DNA of 64,000 nucleotides, taken from NCBI GenBank assembly GCA_028564925.1, contig CM053034.1:91077499-91141498 (forward strand). Reading direction: 5' to 3'. Below are positions 9,948 through 21,019 of the stretch, one piece after another. How positions within the stretch are numbered: position 1 is the stretch's first letter; every line of letters begins with the position of its first letter. The DNA is from Lithobates sylvaticus. Its lineage: Eukaryota; Chordata; Amphibia; Anura; Ranidae. Both the position numbers and the translations under genes were made by a program. Below the pieces are notes generated by a model. The model saw only the letters and a list, made by a program, of their open reading frames with translations, was not told the origin of the DNA and did no database searches.

Positions 9948-10810
9948 CAATAGCAACAGTATAAAGGCCAGTATCAACATGCTGCATGCTTTTGACACCA
10001 GACAAATGAGGTCATTTATAAATTATTGTAGCTGCATTTGATCTGCAGTTAACTGACCTCATTCAAGCTAATTTCCATTCCCACATATAAGGGGGGGGGG
10101 GGGTGCAGTTTTGAAGCGAGCAACTATCAAAACTGGTTCTAAATCCAACATCCAATTTTAGTAATATTGACAAAGTACCTGAACAGACCCCTGGTTACAT
10201 TTTGAAAAATTAGCTGGTTGCTATGAGGTGAACAAACTAGTGTAAATTGAGCCAAAAATGTTTCAATTTCACTTATGTATTCAGTCTGTCACAATCCATT
10301 TAAGAAGAAAATGTAAATGCACTGTACCACTTAATGCAAAGCCTGCAATTTATATTTACCCTGGTTCTAATGTACATTAAACAGAGGCAGCCAAATAAAA
10401 ACTGAATTACTGCCAGTATTCTGTGGTTTGGCAACCTTATTGTTTTAGTAATGTGTGCAGTGTAGAGTTAAAGTACACCTGTAATAAACCTGGCACTTCA
10501 AACACAGATAAAGCAAAAATACAGAAACAAAGTAAAAAAAAAAACACATTGCAAAATGATCTATTGATTCAAAGACATACACTGTTTTAGGCAGGTGTGA
10601 ATAAATGCTGCTTTAAAAAAATTGTCAATTTACAAAATAGTGAACAAAAAAAAAAAAAAAAAATCAAAATCAAGTAAGTGTGACTATACTTTGGATTCAA
10701 ACCAGCATCAATTCTTATACTTGCACGCTTTGAACACTTACACAAAGTCAGGGATTTTGTAGGATTTTTTTTTTTTTTTGTAGGATTAGAGGTTAGAGGT
10801 CAGAAGATTT

Positions 10811-10846
10811 TTTTTATCTTAATGCATTCTATGCATTAAGATAAAA
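10811..10846. repeat. Hairpin heading an unclassified repeat
   Basis: A near-perfect inverted repeat reads TTTTATCTTAATGCAT, two bases, then its complement. It opens a GC-richer stretch to about 11230 that looks like one interspersed unit. No reading frame there is credible. Confidence 0.6.
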
Positions 10847-11408
10847 AGCCTTCTGTGTGCAGCAGCCCCCTCAGCCCCCCCCTAATACTTACCTGAGCCC
10901 CATCTCTGTCCAGCAATGTCCACGAGTGTCTCGGCTGTCTGAGACTCTCCCTCCTGATTGGCTGAGGCACACCAGTGGCACCATTGTCTCCCACTGCTGG
11001 CCATCAAAGTCAGCTAGCCAATCAGGAGAGAGCGGGAGCAGGCCTTGGCCGCAGTTCTGTGTCTGAAAGGACACAGGGAGCTTTGACTCAGCTCGGGTGC
11101 CCCCAGAGAAAGCTGCTTGCTCTGGAGGCACTCAACAGGAGGGAGGGACCAGGATCACAGAAGAGGGACCCGAGAAGAGGAGGATCTGGGCTGCTCCATG
11201 CAAATCCACTGCACAGAGCAGGTAAGAACAGTAAAACCTTGGTTTGAGAACATTTTGCAAGACAAGCAACATTTTTAAATAAATTTTGATATGATATACA
11301 AGCGATGTCTTGATATACAAGCAGCGTCATGTCACAACTGAGTATAAAAGAGAATAGAGGCGCCTCCAAGTGTAGCAATATGGTTACATTTAATAAGGGT
11401 ACACCATT

Positions 11409-11697
11409 TAGCAACTCACATGGTTGATGATTAAAACAGGCACATACATCTAAGTATGCAGGCATCCAGGGTAAAGCTGTCAACATAGACCGTCCTCTAC
11501 ACTGCCATCAATATCATCCCGTCCACACTGCACTCCATGAGCGCCTCAAGCCTCTCTTTCAGGGTAGTCTTCCTGGTCATGATTTCAGACTGACAGCTGT
11601 GAAAGCCAGCAGTGGGGAGGACAGTCTATGTAAACAGCTTTACCCCAGATGCTTGCATACCTAGATGTGCCTCTTTTAATGAATCATGTGAGTTGCT
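11409..11697. repeat. Long imperfect inverted repeat
   Basis: The arm at about 11409-11496 (AGCAACTCACATGGTTGATG onward) is the reverse complement, with changes, of about 11616-11697 (GAGGACAGTCTATGTAAACA onward to GTGAGTTGCT). About 120 bases separate the arms. Probably a foldback non-autonomous element of unknown superfamily. Confidence 0.6.
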
Positions 11698-11805
11698 AAA
11701 TTTCTATCGTATACACCTCTCTCGTAGAAACATTAGAGAAACCTTCCTATGCAGAGGGCTGGGAGCAGGAGCTAGATGATACTTGTGATCTGTATATATA
11801 TATAT

Positions 11806-11903
11806 AGGAAGGCCAGCATGGTGGCCTGCAATTATGGGAGGAGCCCGGAGGGTATACATACCAGACCTCTCCACGAGGCCGGTGTCGGTTCCAGCGCGCC
11901 GTA
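11806..11903 (+). repeat. Split repeat A1 of the Ngaro-like element
   Basis: Ninety-eight bases starting AGGAAGGCCAGCATGG, same as 16936-17033. Confidence 0.88.
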
Positions 11904-12226
11904 TTACACGTCACCAGGCCGACAAACAACTCAGTACACGTTCCTGAGTTGTCCTACGCTCCTCGTTTCCAGATTACGGATTCGATTCCCGATCGCACCC
12001 CCAGTTCGTTCCGCTTCAGCGTCGCAGGTAGGATTTATGCTTTTTCGTCGCTACATCGAAACCCCTGTTTTTTCCACTGAGTCATTTCGACTACCATGCT
12101 ATTGTTTGTTTGTTTTCTACCCCACAATTCACCCCACTTTCACTGGTTGTTACGCACCGCTACCCAGTGCAAGCATCCCCTCACTCACACGTCCACCACA
12201 ACCCCCCCCCCCTGCCCCCCCCCCCC

Positions 12227-12257
<31 letters not shown>

Positions 12258-12924
12258 CCAGAGCATCTGTCACTGCCCTCCCCACGCACTTCTTGCAGTC
12301 ACCGCAAGTTCGTGTAAATGGGCCCCCACACCTTGCAAACCTCAGCAAGACAGTCCACTCCTTGCCTTCCACGGCAACCCAGCCAATGTGAGGCACAGCC
12401 GCCCCCCCCGCACATCTTGCTTCACCACAGGTTTGTGTCACGGCTCCCACATCCACCCTCCCACATACCTCTGCAATCGTTGCAGCTCGACCTCCATTGG
12501 CCTCGCAGCCACAACTTCCCCAGTAGCAAACTCAGCTACTCACGCCTTTCTCTATCCCTTTTCACCTTTTCCTTAGGTCAGTAATCGCCCCTGGTCTCCT
12601 ACACAACAGGATCAGACCATCCCGTTCCTTTTCCAGGTAAAAAAAAAAATAAAAAAATAATAACCAACCCCCTTTTTTCTTGAGGGCTTGCATCTCTTCA
12701 CCAGGGGGTCAACTACGGCCCCAAATCAGCTCTTGCAACCCATCTCTCACTAATATATTTTACGTCACCCTACCGTAGGTACCAGGTCCACCAGGTTTGA
12801 CCCCAACAGAGACTCCATCACTAGGGCAGCAAGCAGGTGCGTAAGTTATTGTTGGTTCAGTTTTCCATTCCCTTCACACCTTTCACTACATATCCCCCTC
12901 CCACATACTTATTTGGCTCAGTAC

Positions 12925-13740
12925 CCTGGCGTTAGAAACTGTCACATACTTCTATGCATGTCACTCTGTTTTCGAAGCACAAGTCTTCACTACGCAGACA
13001 AGGTCACCTAGTCTCATGACTTGCTGGCAGTGCAAGTATTAGCTGACCGAACCCACGTCAAACTACTACAGATCGAAACATCCCTACTTAGCAACCAACC
13101 AGCAGCCACTCCCCCCAGTACCGCCCTGGTGGGGCTCTGGTTGAACTAGTCCGTGCCGAGCACAGACGGACACCCGAGCACCGGTTACCTGGTCAGTCAC
13201 CTCCTGGCTTACCTCGGTTGTCACGCATTCTCTGAGTTCCACAGGCCAAAGAAACAAACTCACCCAGCGCTCACGCGCATCCCCAATTGTTACCATACCG
13301 TCGAACGGTATCTTGCTTCGTTCACACATCTCCCCTCCCCATCCAAGCAGAACACCATAGTTTTGATAAAATCTCCAGGCGTTAGTAACTGTCACATACT
13401 TCTATGCATGTCACTCTATTTTTCGAAGCACAAGCCTTCACTACGCAGACAAGGTCACCTAGTCTCATGACTTGCTGGCAGTGCAAGTATTAGCTGACCG
13501 AACCTACGTCAAATGCTACAGATCGAAACATTTCCTACTTAGCAAGTCAACCAGTAGCCACTCCCCCCAGTACCGCCCTGGGGGGGCTCTGGTTAACCAG
13601 TCCGTGCCGAGCACAGACGGACACCCGAGCATCAACCATCCGGCCAGTCACCTCCTGGCTCACCTCGGGTGTCACGCACCCCCCCCCGAGTTTTTTACAT
13701 ATAGGCCCATGGAACATCCCACTCAGCGCACGCGCGCAAC
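12925..13740 (+). repeat. Two-copy tandem duplication inside the Ngaro-like element leader
   Basis: The segment starting GCGTTAGAAACTGTCACAT near 12929 is repeated from about 13379 with small changes and some indels, for roughly 350-450 bases. Shared words include GAAGCACAAG, CAAGGTCACCTAGTCTCATG and GTCCGTGCCGAGCACAGACG. The Pro/His-rich open frames here are by-products. This is part of the long leader (11904-13940) before the gag-like part. Confidence 0.75.
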
Positions 13741-13940
13741 CCGTTTGTTCCCAGACCTGTCACACAGGTATCCCACTCTGCCCCCCCCTCCCCCCCCTTT
13801 TTTGCCGCAACCACAAACATATATATATATGCTCTCCTGCCCTTCAAACTCAAAAAAAAAAAAAAAAAAAAAAGAAGAGAAACCCGAGACAAACATGCAT
13901 CCCCCCTCCCTCCCCCCCCTCTTTTATTCTAGCAGACGCC

Positions 13941-15095
13941 ATGTCTCTGGCCAGCAGCGACGATTTCACCCCCGCCCCATCACCACCCGAAGCGGGTCCG
14001 GCAGACAACTCCTCTCAAGCCTTCAGAGCTTGGACCATCCCCAGACTCTCAGCTGAGCTGAGGCGCAGGAATATCCCCTACCCCATCACGGCCAGGAAAG
14101 CCGAACTGTACAGACTACTGTTCCCCAGCCCATCCCCACCAACCCCACCAGACACTCAGGCATCACTACAGACAATTGCCTCGGCAGTGTCCCAGCTACA
14201 CACGCTGGTCTCCTCTCTATCTACTACCATCTCTGATGTCCAGGCCAGAGTGGGGACCTTGGAGCTCCAGCAAGGAACCCCCACTCCACCAGCTGCCGCC
14301 CCCGCCACCCCCGCATCATGCGTTACAGCTACGCCCCACGGCGGTTTTTCTGTTTTCCCCGCACATCTCATCCCAGCAAACATCAGGAAGGAGATACTAG
14401 ATGGCCGCGACATCAACCTGGCATCCCTTCTGATCTCGGTACACGATGTGACAGAGAACAAAGCCTACGCTTGGGGCGACGTTTCCGTTATCTTGAAGGC
14501 AAAAGACCACAGGCTTACACGAAAGCTCACGGTCACGGAGTTCGTACTTGCTTTCGGCATGTTTCGGGATGTCATCTGTTCCATCAAACCCGACAGGAGG
14601 GAAGAACTAGACCTCTACCTTCATGCTGTCACAGATTTAGGGTACAAGTACGGAGGCAGCGCCTTCTACGACTACCATCGCTCCTTTTCAGCAAAGGCAG
14701 CAGCCAAGCTCAGTCAGTTTCAGGCAACCACGGACTGGAGCGCCATCGACACCGAACTCTTCTGTCGCCATTTCGCTGGCCTCCGCTCCCCACTTTGCAC
14801 TAATTGCCAATCCTCCACCCACACCGCCAATTGGTGTTCAGAACCCGATGGTAGACGCCTCCCCAACTTCCCCTCTGCCCCGCACACATCCCAGTATTCA
14901 GACGCAACCCCACCACACCCCCAGGAGGACAAACTCGGACGGCCCGTCCGAACTTTAGGAGGGGCGCAGATATGCAATAATTTCAACTTGGGGATCTGCA
15001 ACTTCTCACGTTGCAGACTCCTCCACGTCTGCCTCATTTGCCGCAAAGCCCACCCCAGGATCACCTGCGGGCTCAATAAGCTCAGCTCAGCCTGA
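13941..15095 (+). CDS. Gag-like part of the Ngaro-like element
   Basis: Fossil element part. The frame of about 384 residues begins MSLASSDDFTPAP, has a Pro-rich N-terminal third with a SAP-like stretch (LSAELRRRNIPYPITARKAE), and ends in a Cys/His cluster of the form CNNFNLGICNFSRCRLLHVC plus a further C..C and H. That cluster is characteristic of the first ORF of DIRS/Ngaro-type elements. The role is inferred to be nucleic-acid binding and particle formation. Confidence 0.7.
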   Translation: MSLASSDDFTPAPSPPEAGPADNSSQAFRAWTIPRLSAELRRRNIPYPITARKAELYRLLFPSPSPPTPPDTQASLQTIASAVSQLHTLVSSLSTTISDVQARVGTLELQQGTPTPPAAAPATPASCVTATPHGGFSVFPAHLIPANIRKEILDGRDINLASLLISVHDVTENKAYAWGDVSVILKAKDHRLTRKLTVTEFVLAFGMFRDVICSIKPDRREELDLYLHAVTDLGYKYGGSAFYDYHRSFSAKAAAKLSQFQATTDWSAIDTELFCRHFAGLRSPLCTNCQSSTHTANWCSEPDGRRLPNFPSAPHTSQYSDATPPHPQEDKLGRPVRTLGGAQICNNFNLGICNFSRCRLLHVCLICRKAHPRITCGLNKLSSA

Positions 15096-15311
15096 CTAAG
15101 CCGTATTGATATCGGATGGCTGCAATCCTACCTCACCTCACACCCATCACCCTCACTAGCAGCCTTTCTGGTACAAGGCTTCACCACAGGCTTTCACACG
15201 GGGCTTATCACACTCCCCGACACCACCCACGAGTGCAAAAACCTGCTGTCAGCAGCCACCGACGAGGAAGCCATCAGTACCCTACTACGAAACGAACTTG
15301 ACCGAGGGTAC

Positions 15312-16685
15312 ATGATCGGCCCCTTCTCTCACCCACCATTTTCCGTTTGGAGAGTTAGCCCTATCGGGCTCGTAAAAGGAAAGTTTTCAAATAAACTCCG
15401 TTTAATTTATGATTTGTCCGCGCCTTATTCTTCTCACACACCTAGTTTAAATTCCCTTATACCCTCACAAGAATTTTCTCTCAAATACTCCTCTGTCGAC
15501 CTTGCTATCCAGGCCATCCTAGACACAGGTGAGGGCGCCTGGCTCTCCAAAGCAGACGTCGCAGACGCCTTCAAGCTGCTACCAATCCAGCCGTGTCTGT
15601 GGCGCTGGCACGGAGTCAGGTGGAAAGGTCAGTACTACTTCGCCACGAAACTGACCTTTGGATCCAAAAGCAGCCCATGGCTCTTTGACACGTTCGCACA
15701 GTCCCTGTCCTGGATTCTCTCACACCACGCATCCTGTCAGAAAGTGATCCATTACTTGGACGACTTTCTGCTCATCGAAGACCCCAACCGTCCCCCGGTA
15801 GACCTCATGAGTCTAAGGGAGGTCTTCTCCAACCTCAATGTCCCCATAGCGGAGAAGAAGATAGAAGGCCCAGCACATCGCATCACCTTCCTAGGCGTCA
15901 TACTAGACACTCAGGCCATGCAGGCCAGCCTACCACCAGACAAGTTGACTCGCATCAGGGAAGTCATTCATTCCTTCACGGCCACCCAGGGGTGCTCCAG
16001 GAGGCAACTTCAGTCCTTACTCGGGATGTTAAACTTCGCAGTAAGAGTCATCCCTCAGGGACGATCCTTTGTCTCCCGCCTCCTAGTTTTCCTCACAGGA
16101 TGTCAAGACCCAGACCAGATCTTCAGACTTGATCAGGCAGCCATAGCCGACCTTTCCATGTGGGACCACTTCTTGGCCGACTGGAATGGCATTTCCATGT
16201 TCATTCCGGCAGCATCTCCCTCTTCTCCCCAGATTGTCACTGACGCCGCTGCCTCCACGGGCTTCGCAGCTATTTTTGGCCCCCACTGGTTTGCCGGTCC
16301 ATGGCCGCCAGAAATCTTGGCAATCCCCGGTTTCAGCCAGTCCTCCTCCCTATTCGAACTATACCCAATAGTGGCAGCAGCACAAACCTGGGGAAGCAGT
16401 TGGGCAGGCCAGACGGTGGTTTTTTCCACCGACAATCAGGCCACAGCTGACATCATAAACAAAGGCCGGTCCAGGTCCTTGACCATTATGGCCTTCCTGC
16501 GCAGGCTTGTTCAATTATCCCTGCTACACCAGTTCAAGGTCCTCTGCGTCCACATCCCGGGCAAGTGTAACACCTCAGCTGACGCTCTGTCCCGATTCAA
16601 TTTCCCGTTGTTCTTTTCCCAGAAACCCGGAGCCGATTCGACCATGTCTGCCATCCCTCACTGGTCTCAACTAACCCTAGTCTGA
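15312..16685 (+). CDS. Reverse transcriptase-RNase H part of the Ngaro-like element
   Basis: Fossil element part. The frame shows RT blocks (KLRLIYDLSAP, ADVADAFKLLPI and the active-site box YLDDFLL). A cellular-type RNase H follows, with VTDAAASTGFAAIFG, a central ELYPIVAA and STDNQATADIINKG, and HIPGKCNTSADALSRF near the end. The YLDD box and the C-terminal SADALSR block fit the Ngaro/DIRS clade rather than Copia or non-LTR RTs. Confidence 0.85.
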   Translation: MIGPFSHPPFSVWRVSPIGLVKGKFSNKLRLIYDLSAPYSSHTPSLNSLIPSQEFSLKYSSVDLAIQAILDTGEGAWLSKADVADAFKLLPIQPCLWRWHGVRWKGQYYFATKLTFGSKSSPWLFDTFAQSLSWILSHHASCQKVIHYLDDFLLIEDPNRPPVDLMSLREVFSNLNVPIAEKKIEGPAHRITFLGVILDTQAMQASLPPDKLTRIREVIHSFTATQGCSRRQLQSLLGMLNFAVRVIPQGRSFVSRLLVFLTGCQDPDQIFRLDQAAIADLSMWDHFLADWNGISMFIPAASPSSPQIVTDAAASTGFAAIFGPHWFAGPWPPEILAIPGFSQSSSLFELYPIVAAAQTWGSSWAGQTVVFSTDNQATADIINKGRSRSLTIMAFLRRLVQLSLLHQFKVLCVHIPGKCNTSADALSRFNFPLFFSQKPGADSTMSAIPHWSQLTLV

Positions 16686-16764
16686 GTCACCACCTTCACG
16701 GCACCACCAGTCTTACAATCTTTTGCCAAACAATAAACCATTACCTCCCTAAAAACAAGTCTTT

Positions 16765-16935
16765 GCGCCCTTTTCTTAACTACTCTCCTAGCAGAAAGGG
16801 CCTCACGGTGCAGCTCACCAGGGCTTACCTTACGGTAGACCAGGGCACACTTCAGGTCTAGTTTGTTGTCTGTCTTGTGGCGTGTTTATGTTTGCTCCTT
16901 CACATCGTTAAGGACCGAGGGCTCCGACCATAAAT
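16765..16935 (+). repeat. Split repeat B1 of the Ngaro-like element
   Basis: 171 bases from GCGCCCTTTTCTTAAC to CTCCGACCATAAAT, the same as 17108-17278 by eye. Confidence 0.9.
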
Positions 16936-17033
16936 AGGAAGGCCAGCATGGTGGCCTGCAATTATGGGAGGAGCCCGGAGGGTATACATACCAGACCTCT
17001 CCACGAGGCCGGTGTCGGTTCCAGCGCGCCGTA
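16936..17033 (+). repeat. Split repeat A2 of the Ngaro-like element
   Basis: Copy of A1, immediately downstream of B1. Confidence 0.9.
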
Positions 17034-17107
17034 CCCCCCCACCCATTCCCCTTCTCAGAACACTCCAACACGTTTCTCTACAGAAACAGCCATTACTTCT
17101 CAGGTAA

Positions 17108-17278
17108 GCGCCCTTTTCTTAACTACTCTCCTAGCAGAAAGGGCCTCACGGTGCAGCTCACCAGGGCTTACCTTACGGTAGACCAGGGCACACTTCAGGT
17201 CTAGTTTGTTGTCTGTCTTGTGGCGTGTTTATGTTTGCTCCTTCACATCGTTAAGGACCGAGGGCTCCGACCATAAAT
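17108..17278 (+). repeat. Split repeat B2 of the Ngaro-like element
   Basis: Copy of B1 and right end of the element. The flank is (AT)n. About 75 bases separate A2 and B2. Confidence 0.9.
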
Positions 17279-17470
17279 ATATATATATATGTATACACAG
17301 TACAAAAATACAAGATAAATATATTGTACATAAAGTAATAAGTAAGAGTTATGTAGTAGGTAGTTATGTACTAGGTAAAACAATGTATAACTACATATGT
17401 ACATGCACTACATGAGAAAGAGGAGCATGCAATATATACCACAACAACAGCTTTAAACGACTTTATACAC

Positions 17471-18203
17471 TCACCCTTTTGGGCTAAAAACTATTGTACT
17501 TACTCTGGAGAGGAGAATAAGTAAAAGACCCCCATATATCTTCATAGGTCCGAATTCCAAATTAAGGAGAATGACCCATACTCTGAGAGGACTCAGAGTA
17601 TGGGTAATTAAGGCCATCCCTGCAACAGTCCATTCGGCAAAATATTTACCCTCACTCCAGGGGGATTGAATGAAGAGATTGAGGTTCATACACTGTTGTA
17701 AATGTTCTAGTTCCCATCATACACTGAGTAATGCATGGTTATAATTGCTTCTGTTTTTTGCCCATCTCTCTACATACTTTCCTTTGTAACATCATATTGA
17801 AAATTTGTAGACATGTTAATTTTTCTCTGTTTCTGATCATTTCATGTTATTTTTAATTACCTTTCCTTGACTCTGAAGGTCACTCTCCTTTTGTGCTAGA
17901 ATCTGTTGTACTTACTCTGGAGAGGAGAATAAGTAAAAGACCCCCCCCCCCCATATATCTTTATAGGTCCAAATTCCAAAATAAGGAGAGTGACCTTAAG
18001 GGTCCACTGAAAAGTAATTACAAAAAATAGGAAATATATTTCTTATATATTGCTTGTCCCAAGACATTTTCTGGAGCATCACAATAAATCCATACATTCC
18101 TTTTTAACATCATATTGAACATTTGTAGACATGTTAATTCTTCTCTGTTTCTGCTCATTTCCTGTTAATTATTTTTCAGTGGACCCTTAAGGTCACTCTC
18201 CTT
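17471..18203. repeat. Nested foldback repeat cluster
   Basis: A unit beginning TACTTACTCTGGAGAGGAGA occurs at about 17498 and 17912. A second unit (ACATGTTAATT, TCTCTGTTTCTG) occurs at about 17811 and 18130. AAGGTCACTCTCCTT (17876-17890) pairs with its complement at 17983-17997. An inverted repeat of about 38 bases pairs 17983-18020 with 18166-18203. A separate 13-bp-stem hairpin (CCCATACTCTGAG) lies at about 17574-17604. This looks like non-autonomous elements inserted in and duplicated by one another. Superfamily unknown. Confidence 0.65.
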
Positions 18204-18599
18204 ATTTTTGAATTCAGACTAGTTGTATACTGTATATATATTTATGCTGTGCAGTTGAGAGGTGGGATAAAGAAAAGACAGTTTAAGGAGAGGGAACACT
18301 ATTGTGGGAAGAAAATATAGACAGAGCATATTACAAGGTGGAGAAAGAAAGAATTAGACTTGGAAAGAAAGATCTGGTTTGGGAAATATAGGTTCACTTG
18401 TTTGAACCTTTGTTTGTAGATACGTTACTTTCTGGTTTCTGCTTTAGCTTTAAACATATTTACAACTGCACATGCCTCAGCGTCTTGGAGATTACATCAG
18501 CGTGTGGATTCAGAAATAGTGGGAGGTGATGAATGCAGTAATAGGGAGAAGACATGAGTGATATTGATCTATGCAATATAAACTTTTCTGGTACTTTTT

Positions 18600-19646
18600 G
18601 TTTACATGTAAAAATCAGTATTTTTTATTTTTTTTGCTAGAACTCCCAAACATCACATATTTTTTAAAGCAAAGGCCCTACAAAATAAAATGGTGGGTTT
18701 TACAATTTTTTATGTCACACTGTATTCACGCAGCAGTTTTTTCAAAAGCAATTTTTTTGGGGAAAAAAAATTCTTTTTTGAATTTTGTTGCAAGAAATCA
18801 CAGTACATAACCTAATTTTTGATAAATTATAAAAGATGATGTTACGCTAAGTAAATAGATACCAAACATGTCATGCTTTAAAATTGCGTGACATATGACA
18901 TTCATTTTACTATCCATAGGCAATGTTTTTAAAGCCTTTACAGGTTACCACTTTTACACAGATTTACTCAGATTTACACAGAAGGTATGGTGCTAAAATT
19001 ACTGCCCATAATTTGACATTCACAGTGATACCTAATATGTATGGGATGATCGCTGTTTGCATGTGTGCGGGACCGGCACGTGTGTTTGTCTTTGTACACG
19101 AGCACAGGGAGACGGTGGCACGTTAACATTTTAAAAAATTATTTCTTTTTGTTTTTTACTTTTACACTGTAAACATTTTTTTTTTATCAATTTTACTGCT
19201 GTCACAAGGAATGTAACCATCCTTTGTGACAGCAATAGGCATGTGACGGGTACTTTTTATGGAGAGATCTGGCATCTATAAAACCCTAAATCCCTCCTCT
19301 GCCTTTAAAAGCATTTGAACACACCAAGATCGGTGTGTTTGAATACGTTTGATTTTTGAAAAATTGGGGTAAACTGGAAGTGATGCCAGTTAATCCCTTC
19401 TGGGTTATGATAGCTAACTGCCGAACAAAGTCAATACGACCTTTGTTTGGCATGATGATCAGCCGGGGAAAGTGCAGGCTGACCGGTAAAGCCGCAGAAT
19501 TTGGCAAGAGGGGCGGGGAAGTCCCCTCCCACTGCTTGTAAAAACAATTTAGTGGTTAGTTAGCCGCTAGGATTGCTTTTACGAGTCGACCATCGCAAAA
19601 AATGGCCTGGTCGTTAAGGGGGAAAATCCTTCTGGTCCTTAGGTGT
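18600..19646. mobile_element. Decayed TTAA-type (piggyBac-like) MITE, right end clear
   Basis: AT-rich in its left half and GC-richer to the right, ending CTTAGGTGT next to TTAA at 19647-19650. An internal stem pairs CTGTCACAAGGAATG with CATCCTTTGTGACAG (19199-19231). The TTAA interrupts sequence matching a hAT 3' terminus (AATCACTGCTCC follows), as expected of a TTAA-specific inserter. The left boundary is uncertain, and the matching hAT flank is not seen there. No gene. Confidence 0.45.
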
Positions 19647-19650
19647 TTAA

Positions 19651-19885
19651 AATCACTGCTCCTGTGAAAATTATCTTCTTTAAAAAAACTTTTGCATTGA
19701 TACCTACCCGGGCCCCCATACCCTTTTTAATAATAATAACTTGCATATACGCCTTCAAAATGGGCACTTTTGATTTTTCAAGTTCGGGTCATGGACTTAA
19801 TATAGTTGGGATTTTGGGACCGAACTTTTGCGATGTTCGAGAGTTCTGGCACAAACCGAACCAGGCGGTGTTCGGCCCAACTCTA
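19651..19885 (+). mobile_element. Fragment: 3' terminus of the hAT family
   Basis: Runs from AATCACTGCTCCTGTG through TTTGCATTGATACC to GGTGTTCGGCCCAACTCTA. It is colinear with the last 300 bases of the full-length hAT (about 36870-37132) but much diverged. Solo end, no transposase. Confidence 0.65.
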
Positions 19886-20165
19886 ATGAGAAGTTGCCAT
19901 ATCACTAGAAATTGTCGCTTTGATAAAAAGCTTAAAGGAAAATGTCTCTGACCACTTGGTATGGTGCTAATCCCTCAATTATTGTTCTTATTTATATGAA
20001 AATGGGGAGTGGGTGAGTGTTAAATATTTACTTAGAAAGGAACTGATAAGATGCACAACCATGAAAAAAAAGCTTTCACACTAAAGTAACCTCTTCATTC
20101 GTCCGATATTCTTATCGTTATCTAAGCTAAGGCTTAGACAGGCCAAAGCCATAAAATAACCTTAC

Positions 20166-20537
20166 TGCTTTCATCAAACAAGAAAACATGATGATAAATC
20201 TATATCAATAATGTAGATGTAAGTTTATCACTTGTAGGATATATCAATATACCGTTAGTGATACAGATGCTTGCAGGATGAGAATTGCAGACATACAGAC
20301 AGCAGGGTAGTGGTTATATTCATGTATCTGTGAAGGAGCAGAGAAGAGATGATGATAAAACAAATGCAAGATTTAGTGCTGTGTTAAACTGTCATGTCAT
20401 TTTAGTAGAAATTATCACATTGATCAAATTTATGATGGTAGATGTCATTGCCTCATGGCTTAGTGCTCAGTATAAATGTTATTACTAAATTCAGCATAGG
20501 GTTTCTGCAGTAATGTTCCTGTGGCCCTTAATGCAGG
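20166..20537. repeat. Dispersed repeat, intact copy
   Basis: The stretch from CATGATGATAAATC to GTGGCCCTTAATGCAGG also occurs at 58098-58200 plus 59392-59666, where a solo LTR interrupts it. This copy is the uninterrupted form and serves as an empty site. No gene. Confidence 0.75.
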
Positions 20538-20689
20538 TGTAGCACCCTCTAGTGGGGGTATCACTAAATGGCAGACCGTGGACCAAATGCGGACCTCGTC
20601 ACTCTCCTATTCAAACCGCCACAGTACCACCATTTGGTAGCCTTTTATGCCCAGTGCCGTTGCTCTGTAATCCTCACAGAGCTGACAGC

Positions 20690-20860
20690 GGGAGAGTTCT
20701 CGATGAAGAGCGGGAACTGCCTGAGGTTAACAAGCAGGTGATTGGCTGCTAGGATGAAAGGCGGTCGTAGCAACTAATTACTATCTTGTAACACCTGCCC
20801 TATCCAGACATGCTGTGCCAATCTCCGTTCTGTGTAAGGTAAGACAGTGAGGGGGGCGAT
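20690..20860. repeat. Repeat shared with about 54190-54345
   Basis: Shared words include GGTGATTGG, GTCGTAGCAAC, CTGTGTAAGGTAAGACAG. In both places a GA-rich degenerate minisatellite follows, so the whole block is one repeat type. Confidence 0.6.
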
Positions 20861-21019
20861 ACTAGTGTTAAAGGCCGAAAAGGAGCCGAGGAATGTGTGT
20901 GTGTGTGTTATGCCCTTATTTGTTGGACGATCTTTTATCTAATTACTACTTCCCTGCTTAGAGGTGATGTGTAAAGTTTGTATATGGGGGTGGGGTGATG
21001 TGAAAAATTTTATATAGGG

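Larger units (their letters stand above)
11806..17278 (+). mobile_element. Ngaro/DIRS-like retroelement with split direct repeats
   Basis: Treated as a fossil virus-like element. The end architecture is A1 (11806-11903), internal region, B1 (16765-16935), A2 (16936-17033), B2 (17108-17278). This split direct repeat layout is known from Ngaro/PAT-type tyrosine-recombinase retrotransposons. The internal region carries a gag-like part (13941-15095) and an RT-RNase H part (15312-16685). I did not recognise a tyrosine recombinase part. The A copies and the B copies each look identical by eye, so the insertion is young. It sits in a short TA repeat (11790-11805 and 17276-17290). Confidence 0.8.

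Noticed and set aside
11776-13470. Pro/His/Thr-rich frames in the Ngaro-like leader
   Set aside because: Compositional by-products of C-rich DNA and of the tandem duplication, with no domain.
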